Assembly: GCA_900765465.1 (NCBI GenBank)
Contig: CAAFRM010000316.1
Coordinates: forward strand, 1-9,631
Direction of reading: 5' to 3'
DNA: 9,631 bases
Origin: an uncultured Prevotella sp.
GTDB lineage: Bacteria > Bacteroidota > Bacteroidia > Bacteroidales > Bacteroidaceae
Shown here: piece after piece, positions 5,556 to 9,631 of the stretch
Numbering within the stretch: position 1 is the first letter of the stretch
Layout: each line of letters opens with the position of its first letter
Translations under genes and position numbers: made by a program
Notes under the pieces: model-generated
What the model was told of the DNA's origin: nothing
Database searches by the model: none
What the model saw: only the letters and a program-made list of their open reading frames with translations

Positions 5556-5625
5556 ATACTAGCCATTAGTTAGTTTTGGGCTAGTATGATCTTGTGAAAG
5601 ATGTGATATTCACAAAGGTCACAAG
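5556..5625. promoter_or_regulatory. Putative operator region upstream of the ATPase gene
   Basis: Two dyads follow each other just upstream of the promoter: ATACTAGCC-N14-GGCTAGTAT (5556-5587) and TTGTGAA-N10-TTCACAA (5592-5615), with one more TCACAAG at 5619-5625 that can pair with CTTGTGA at 5591-5597. The last site ends three bases before the -33 element. Such spacing fits binding of a regulator or replication initiator; no matching regulator gene is identified in the window. Confidence 0.55.
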
Positions 5626-5628
5626 CTG

Positions 5629-5656
5629 TTTGTTCCCGAATTCTTTATTACTTTTG
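5629..5656 (+). promoter_or_regulatory. Promoter of the ATPase-primase operon
   Basis: TTTG (5629-5632), 16 bases, then TACTTTTG (5649-5656). The -7 box is the same octamer as in the promoter at 3315-3322. The spacer is at the short end of the usual range. The expected transcript start is near 5662, about 25 bases before the ATG. Confidence 0.72.
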
Positions 5657-5686
5657 CGGCAGAAAATAACAAAGTATTAGCGAGTT

Positions 5687-7132
5687 ATGACAGAGAAAAA
5701 AACTCAAATTCCGCAGGAGGCATCTCAGATAAATTCTGCGGCAAAGCCCCAGGTAACCAAGGGCGGAATCAACAATGTGGTTACGATGCCTATTCATTCA
5801 CTCATTGCAGACAAGGATTATCCTTCAGGCATCAGAGAGTGGATGCAGACAGCTCCTGCCGAACTCAAATTTCCGGTGCTTGTGGTGGCTGCGAGTATGC
5901 TCAGCGTGTATCTCACCCGGGTACGTCTGCAATATGTATATGACAATGATGGTGAACGCTCAGCCATTGTCTTGCAGGTCATTATAGAGGGTGAGCAGTC
6001 GAGCGGAAAGTCATTTGCCAGATATATCATGAGAACCTTGATGCGTCCTTTTATAGAACGAGACCGAGAGATGAGAGCCAAGGAACAGGAGTATGCAGCG
6101 ATGAAGCGCAGACAGGGTAAAAAGGATGGTAAACTGCCGCCTGAACCAAAGACGGATGTCACCATTTTTCCGGAGACGGTGTCCGTTACGATGTTTATCA
6201 AACGATGTGATGCTTCCGTAAAGCTCTACGGGGTACCAAAGACGCACTTTGAGTTTGCCGATGAAATCTCTGCCATAGTACAATCGGCAAAACGGCAGTT
6301 TTCTGACCTTTCGCAGATTATCAAGACTGCTTATGATTTAGGTAGTTTCTATGGACAGGATTACGTAAGTGAATCCAGTTACAGTGCGGTGGTAGATGCT
6401 TTGCTTTCTTTTGTGTTTTGTGGTACCCGAAGTGCTGTGTCACGCTATATGAATAAGGCAGCTATAGAGGGTGGCTCGGTTACCCGCACTATATTCTGTG
6501 CCTTGGATAGTCATTTGGGTAGTAATCCGCCACAGTTTTCTGCCCTCAATGATAGTCAGAAAGCCAGCTTGGAAACGACGTTGGAGAAGTTGATGGCCTT
6601 GTGTTACAATAGTGATGGAACTATGCATGAAGAGATTGAACTGGATATGAATTGGCTCGACAAGACTATAGTGAAATGGTGTGACGAGTGCCGAAAGGAA
6701 GTGGTGCGCACGATGTCTAAATCTATGGATGTGTTCTATAAGCGAAGTTCTGTTTCCGCATTTCGGATTGCGGCTCTTATGCAGATGCTTTACCAGGTTG
6801 AAGGGAAGAAGGATGAAAAGGAAATCCATCGTCTGGTCAAGCAGACCTATCTGTCCTGTGCAGACAGAATTCTTAATAATATGCTGCAACGATGGGGAAA
6901 GTCTTTTGAGGACATTTCTGCAGAAGGAGATGGGGAACCCTATCATACTACAGATTATTTCAGTGAATTGCCAATGGAGTTTTCACGTAAGTTCTTAGAA
7001 GAATTTCTGAAGCAGAAGGGACTTAGAACTCCTGTCCGCAACATTATCTGTAATTGGCGCAGATGGGGGTGGGTGGAGAAGTATCAGAAAGGTGAAGATA
7101 AGAATATCTTCAGAAAAACTGGTAAGAAGTGA
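5687..7132 (+). CDS. DUF3987 family P-loop ATPase (helicase-like replication protein)
   Basis: A 481-residue protein of the DUF3987 type, a family of P-loop ATPases found in mobile elements and often paired with a primase. The Walker A motif is G102-EQSS-G107-K108-S109, the Walker B region is HFEFADE with D192-E193, SFVFCGT (241-247) is a likely sensor strand, and R267 in GSVTRTIF is a candidate arginine finger. A linker rich in Lys and Arg lies between them (about 125-155). The C-terminal region ends in a wing-like basic stretch (RNIICNWRRWGWVEKY), plausible for DNA binding. Many Bacteroidales relatives are longer and carry an N-terminal VirE_N/BT4734 region; here only about 30 polar residues precede the DUF3987 part. 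It is the first gene of an operon with the primase 63 bases downstream, and probably unwinds DNA or loads onto an origin for it; that role is inferred. Confidence 0.82.
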   Translation: MTEKKTQIPQEASQINSAAKPQVTKGGINNVVTMPIHSLIADKDYPSGIREWMQTAPAELKFPVLVVAASMLSVYLTRVRLQYVYDNDGERSAIVLQVIIEGEQSSGKSFARYIMRTLMRPFIERDREMRAKEQEYAAMKRRQGKKDGKLPPEPKTDVTIFPETVSVTMFIKRCDASVKLYGVPKTHFEFADEISAIVQSAKRQFSDLSQIIKTAYDLGSFYGQDYVSESSYSAVVDALLSFVFCGTRSAVSRYMNKAAIEGGSVTRTIFCALDSHLGSNPPQFSALNDSQKASLETTLEKLMALCYNSDGTMHEEIELDMNWLDKTIVKWCDECRKEVVRTMSKSMDVFYKRSSVSAFRIAALMQMLYQVEGKKDEKEIHRLVKQTYLSCADRILNNMLQRWGKSFEDISAEGDGEPYHTTDYFSELPMEFSRKFLEEFLKQKGLRTPVRNIICNWRRWGWVEKYQKGEDKNIFRKTGKK

Positions 7133-7195
7133 AAATATTATAGGGAATATATTCATTTGTTAGTATTTAATTGTCTAATCATTAAATTATAGATT

Positions 7196-8311
7196 ATGAT
7201 TAATAAGTTTGATATTCAGAAACTTCGCGAGCTCGACATCTTGCAGGTGGCTGATCTTCTGGGCATGGGGCTTCGCAACAAGCGAGCCCTCTGCATCCAC
7301 CACGATGATCATCATCCGAGCCTCGCCTTCAATGTAAAGAAGAACACCTGCCACTGCTATAGCTGCGGATTCTCTGCCGATACCATCGGACTGGTGAGAG
7401 AGCGACTGAACCTGGGCTTCAGCGAGGCTTGTCATTGGCTGGCAGATCATTTTGATGTGTATATCGCCGATGAGCACAGAGATACTCATCGCAAAGATGT
7501 GAAAAAGGTACTTACGGCATCAGATAGAAGAATGGCTTCCCTGAGAGCGCATTTTGCAGAAACCCATGTTTCGCATGGGCATGTTGCCCCATCATCCGTA
7601 GATGTGGAGTTTTATCATCAGATGTTCCGGCAGATGCATCTATCTGAATCGGGACAGAGATTCCTCTTCGAGGAGCGGTTGCTTAGTCCGGAGGCTTTGA
7701 AGGTCTGCCAGATAGTGAGCACGGAGCAAAGCGTATGCATGGCGAGAGTGGGGTGCGGAGTGTTTGACGGTCCGTCGCTCATCTTCCCTTATTTCGACCA
7801 GGAAGGAAGACTGGTTTCCGTGCAGAGCCGCTATCTGGGAAAGAAGAGGCCAGAATCATCATTCGATATGAATAAGGCATCTCTTGATGAAGCAAAGCCG
7901 AAGGAGATTCCCCGATTCAAGTTTGCACCAGGCAGTCATCGCATGATATATGGGCTCGACCGATTGAAGGATTATCCTCCTGATGAACCGCTGCTCATCA
8001 CCGAGGGACCCTCTGATTGCTGGACGGCATTGACCCTTGGCATTCATGCCATAGCCATCCCCAGTGCCACGCTTTTCGACCGCCGCTTTCAAGGGCTTCT
8101 TGCCGGAAGAAATCTTCACATCTTCCCTGATCAGGACGAAGCAGGATTGAGTCTTTACTTTGAGCTGAAGAAAGCATTGCCCAGTTTGGTTTACCATCAG
8201 CTGCCCGAAGGTTGCAAGGATTTGAGTGAGTATTATCTCAAGCTGCGCCGTAGTGAAGGGATGACGCTGGAGGAGGCGAAAGCCAAGGTTCAGAGCAGCA
8301 TAAGTGTCTGA
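7196..8311 (+). CDS. DnaG-type primase with CHC2 zinc finger and Toprim domain
   Basis: A 371-residue primase-like protein. The N-terminal zinc finger is C33-x2-H36-x17-C54-x2-C57, the CHC2 pattern that binds template DNA in DnaG primases. The Toprim catalytic core is in the C-terminal half: E270-G-x-x-D274 in LLITEGPSD and D312-x-D314-EAG in FPDQDEAG, the metal-binding acidic residues. The region between (about 135-260) is the N-terminal part of the primase catalytic core, with FPYFDQEGRLVSVQSRYLG typical of the family. At 371 residues it is much shorter than a chromosomal DnaG (about 600) and lacks the helicase-binding C-terminal domain, as expected for element-encoded primases. No promoter is seen in the 63 bases before its ATG, so it is likely co-transcribed with the ATPase gene. 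Its codons look GC-richer than those of the unknown pair. Confidence 0.9.
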   Translation: MINKFDIQKLRELDILQVADLLGMGLRNKRALCIHHDDHHPSLAFNVKKNTCHCYSCGFSADTIGLVRERLNLGFSEACHWLADHFDVYIADEHRDTHRKDVKKVLTASDRRMASLRAHFAETHVSHGHVAPSSVDVEFYHQMFRQMHLSESGQRFLFEERLLSPEALKVCQIVSTEQSVCMARVGCGVFDGPSLIFPYFDQEGRLVSVQSRYLGKKRPESSFDMNKASLDEAKPKEIPRFKFAPGSHRMIYGLDRLKDYPPDEPLLITEGPSDCWTALTLGIHAIAIPSATLFDRRFQGLLAGRNLHIFPDQDEAGLSLYFELKKALPSLVYHQLPEGCKDLSEYYLKLRRSEGMTLEEAKAKVQSSISV

Positions 8312-8380
8312 TAATTATGATTTTTGTTATTACGTTTATTATGTACATTATGTTTTTTATGTTTTTTAATTTAGATAGAT

Positions 8381-8797
8381 ATGGAAATTTATGTGAATCG
8401 TCTATTGCGTGAGCGTGGCACCATCATGGGCACACTCAAAGTTGTGAAAGAGGTTGGTGGCGAAGAGATTGAACTGGTGAAGGTATGCGGCACCGTGGAG
8501 CGTGAGGCAGATTGTCTTCCGGCAGGAAAGTATCGTGTGCGCATTGGCAAGTGCAAGCGTCTCAACCGCAAGATGCCGTATCTGGTTCCGGTGGATGATG
8601 CTTCCGCCAAGTCGGTTGCGATGATTCAGCCGGGCAACGGTCCGTTTACGATGAGCCGTGGCAGCATCCTGGTGGGTGAGGTCCATGCTCCCGGCTATGT
8701 ATTGAAGAGCCAGTCGCTTTTCACCACCCTCTACGAGCGCATCAAAAAGGCGGTGTGGCGAGGCAACGAAGTAACGCTGGAGATTAAGGAGGTGTAG
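8381..8797 (+). CDS. DUF5675 family protein with substituted hallmark residues
   Basis: A 138-residue protein matching the DUF5675 pattern: a start with GTL..., the VEREADCLPAGKYRVRI segment (39-55, usually 'ED...IPAGRY'), MPYLVPV (65-71) and the C-terminal part ILVGE...LKSQSLFTTLYERI...GNEVTLEI. The family is common beside phage and island genes in Bacteroidetes; its function is not established. As I recall the family, it carries IHxGN and xGCILVG. Here these read I82-Q83-P-G-N86 and G94-S95-ILVGE, so the His and the Cys are replaced by Gln and Ser. The start at 8381 (ATGGAAATTT) follows an AT-rich, T-heavy spacer of 69 bases after the primase stop; an ATG at residue 16 (8426) would give 123 residues beginning MGTLK, close to the family's usual start. 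It is the last gene of the operon, followed by a 15-bp hairpin. Confidence 0.75.
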   Translation: MEIYVNRLLRERGTIMGTLKVVKEVGGEEIELVKVCGTVEREADCLPAGKYRVRIGKCKRLNRKMPYLVPVDDASAKSVAMIQPGNGPFTMSRGSILVGEVHAPGYVLKSQSLFTTLYERIKKAVWRGNEVTLEIKEV

Positions 8798-8867
8798 AAA
8801 GGAGGAGGATGCTTTTGTTATAATACAGTAAGTATTGTAGTAGAATAGCTGGTGATATTGTAAAAGA

Positions 8868-8905
8868 AAAAGCAGTTGTTGCGGTAAGAGGCAACAACTG
8901 CTTTT
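8868..8905. terminator. Bidirectional terminator between convergent genes
   Basis: A perfect 15-bp stem (8868-8882 with 8891-8905) with an 8-base loop. Read leftward it is followed by CTTTTTCTTTT; read rightward by only TTTT from the stem itself. It lies between the convergent DUF5675 and nuclease genes and probably serves both, better on the minus strand. Confidence 0.85.
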
Positions 8906-8924
8906 CTATGGTCCACCTTCTTGT

Positions 8925-8950
8925 TTTCTGGACCACCTTTCTGGACCACC
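8925..8950. repeat. Two tandem 13-base repeats
   Basis: TTTCTGGACCACC occurs at 8925-8937 and 8938-8950, with the inverted GGTCCA at 8910-8915. The pair lies between the terminator and the palindrome cluster; nothing indicates a function. Confidence 0.6.
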
Positions 8951-8962
8951 GTCAGGCGTCCT

Positions 8963-9133
8963 GCCGGATTTGCAATCCGGCATAAAAAATGTTCGACCAT
9001 TTAGGGCATTGCGGATTTGCAATCCGCCTCACCTGGATGACAAAAAAGGATTTGCAATCTTGCTTGCTGCGGATTGCAAATCCGCAGGTCTTAAAGAGGT
9101 TGGGCATTTTTAGACGATGGATTGCAAATCCGT
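8963..9133. repeat. Cluster of five GGATT-TGC-AATCC palindromes (REP-like)
   Basis: Five copies: GCCGGATTTGCAATCCGGC (8963-8981), GCGGATTTGCAATCCGC (9011-9027), a degenerate AAGGATTTGCAATCTT (9046-9061), then two in reverse orientation, TGCGGATTGCAAATCCGCA (9068-9086) and TGGATTGCAAATCCG (9118-9132). Each can fold with a TGC/GCA loop, and the flanking bases vary with compensating changes (CCGG/CCGG, GCGG/CCGC, TGCGG/CCGCA). The stretch 8798-9161 carries no gene that I can support; this cluster and the terminator are its content. Confidence 0.85.
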
Positions 9134-9161
9134 CGGAACGAAAGATGGCTGGCTTTGTATT

Positions 9162-9631
9162 TTACAAAGTATCTTCCACTTCTTTCCAATCAATCAGTCC
9201 CTTGCCCGTTTCATCGAGTTCCACTGCCAGGGCGATGACCTTGCGCTTGTCCGCCTTGAATGGCTCTGTGTAGCTCTTTTCCTTCATCTGGTTCTCGGCT
9301 GCAGAAATGCCGCCATTGTTCGATAGCTTCAGCTCCAGGACGTAGATGAAGGATGGAACCTCCACAATCATGTCTATCCTGCCAGTGGCCAGCATCCTTT
9401 CTACTTCCACCCTAAATCCCAAGGCCCTGAATATCGTGCTCATTATCAGTCGGTAACGCTCCTCCATATCCATGCTCGCCATCTTCTTGTTGCTGTATGG
9501 AACATCGGCGATAAGAGCTTTCAATGCCTTCTTGGCTTCTGCGGTATTGCCGTCCTGCATCATTTTTCTGAGGAAGCTCTGCGCAGAAACCACTTCCGAA
9601 TTCGACTTCATGGTCAAGGCAGGAACCACTA
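9162..9631 (-). CDS. C-terminal part of AAA-ATPase / PD-(D/E)XK nuclease (DUF1703 type)
   Basis: The last 155 or so residues of a protein that continues past the right edge: no stop separates the reading frame from the end, and the GTG at 9629 is not a convincing start. The visible part matches the nuclease domain at the C-terminus of the family with an N-terminal AAA-ATPase-like domain, usually above 500 residues. Key features are EERYRLIMSTIFRALGF, then GRID (the Asp of the motif) and, about 13 residues later, YVLELKL (the E-x-K), together the PD-(D/E)XK site, then FKADKRKVIALAVELDETGKGLIDWKEV at the end. The biological role of these proteins is not settled; they are multi-copy in Bacteroidales and associated with mobile DNA. 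The stop at 9162-9164 lies in a 7-bp dyad (CTTTGTA-TTT-TACAAAG, 9153-9169), and the palindrome cluster follows it. Confidence 0.85.
   Translation of the reverse strand, partial: VVPALTMKSNSEVVSAQSFLRKMMQDGNTAEAKKALKALIADVPYSNKKMASMDMEERYRLIMSTIFRALGFRVEVERMLATGRIDMIVEVPSFIYVLELKLSNNGGISAAENQMKEKSYTEPFKADKRKVIALAVELDETGKGLIDWKEVEDTL

Noticed and set aside
5687..7132. VirE_N/BT4734 domain in the ATPase
   Set aside because: The N-terminus before the Walker A motif is too short and does not show the expected conserved segments.
8963..9133. CRISPR array or attachment sites
   Set aside because: Repeats are short palindromes in both orientations at uneven spacing, which fits REP-like elements; no integrase or cas gene is visible.
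8989..9273. A plus-strand frame across the palindrome cluster
   Set aside because: It consists of repeat sequence and the antisense of the nuclease gene, with no start signal or recognisable product.
9162..9629. A complete 155-residue gene starting at the GTG at 9629
   Set aside because: The frame is open to the window edge and the product matches only the C-terminal nuclease domain of a much longer family, so it is a partial gene.

Overview
The window looks like chromosomal or island DNA from a member of the Bacteroidales, most likely a Prevotella/Segatella-type gut bacterium. The evidence is four Bacteroidetes-style -7 boxes (TAnnTTTG), three of them with a TTG/TTTG -33 element 16 to 20 bases upstream, AT-rich start regions with few Shine-Dalgarno sequences, and proteins typical of this order: an HU-HIG DNA-binding protein, a 'smalltalk' micro-protein, a DUF3987 ATPase and a DUF5675 protein. 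The genus is an inference from style and protein similarity, not from a marker gene.

Layout. Bases 101-1595 (minus strand) hold a two-gene unit: a lipoprotein metallophosphoesterase followed, with a 23-base overlap, by a secreted protein that may be a small outer-membrane barrel. Bases 1859-2835 (minus) hold a second unit: promoter, structured leader, a 30-residue smalltalk gene, then an HU-HIG protein with a glycine-rich repeat tail, closed by a clear terminator at 1773-1813. Bases about 2813-3314 are a repeat-rich non-coding gap between divergent promoters. Bases 3292-5526 (plus) hold a promoter, two translationally coupled genes of unknown function, a 23-base tandem repeat and a strong terminator. 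Bases 5556-8797 (plus) hold a dyad-rich control region, a promoter, a DUF3987 ATPase, a CHC2/Toprim primase and a DUF5675 protein. These converge, across a 15-bp terminator hairpin and a set of GGATT/AATCC palindromes, on the C-terminal part of an AAA-ATPase/PD-(D/E)XK nuclease (DUF1703 type) that runs off the right edge on the minus strand.

How it may work together. The ATPase and primase pair resembles a small replication-initiation module of a mobile element. HU-HIG and smalltalk proteins commonly accompany such genes in Bacteroidales. No integrase, relaxase, transposase or phage structural gene is present, so whether the element is mobile, domesticated or decayed cannot be decided here. 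The two non-coding gaps flanking the unknown gene pair share TGTGAA/TTCACA cores and a GG(C/G)CTAGTATG 11-mer, which suggests one regulator or initiator acting on both. The unknown gene pair, the shared motif system and a DUF5675 protein that seems to have lost both family hallmark residues are the most promising leads. From a few sampled lines, the unknown pair is AT-richer (near 42% GC) than the primase gene (near 50%), which hints at a mosaic origin.
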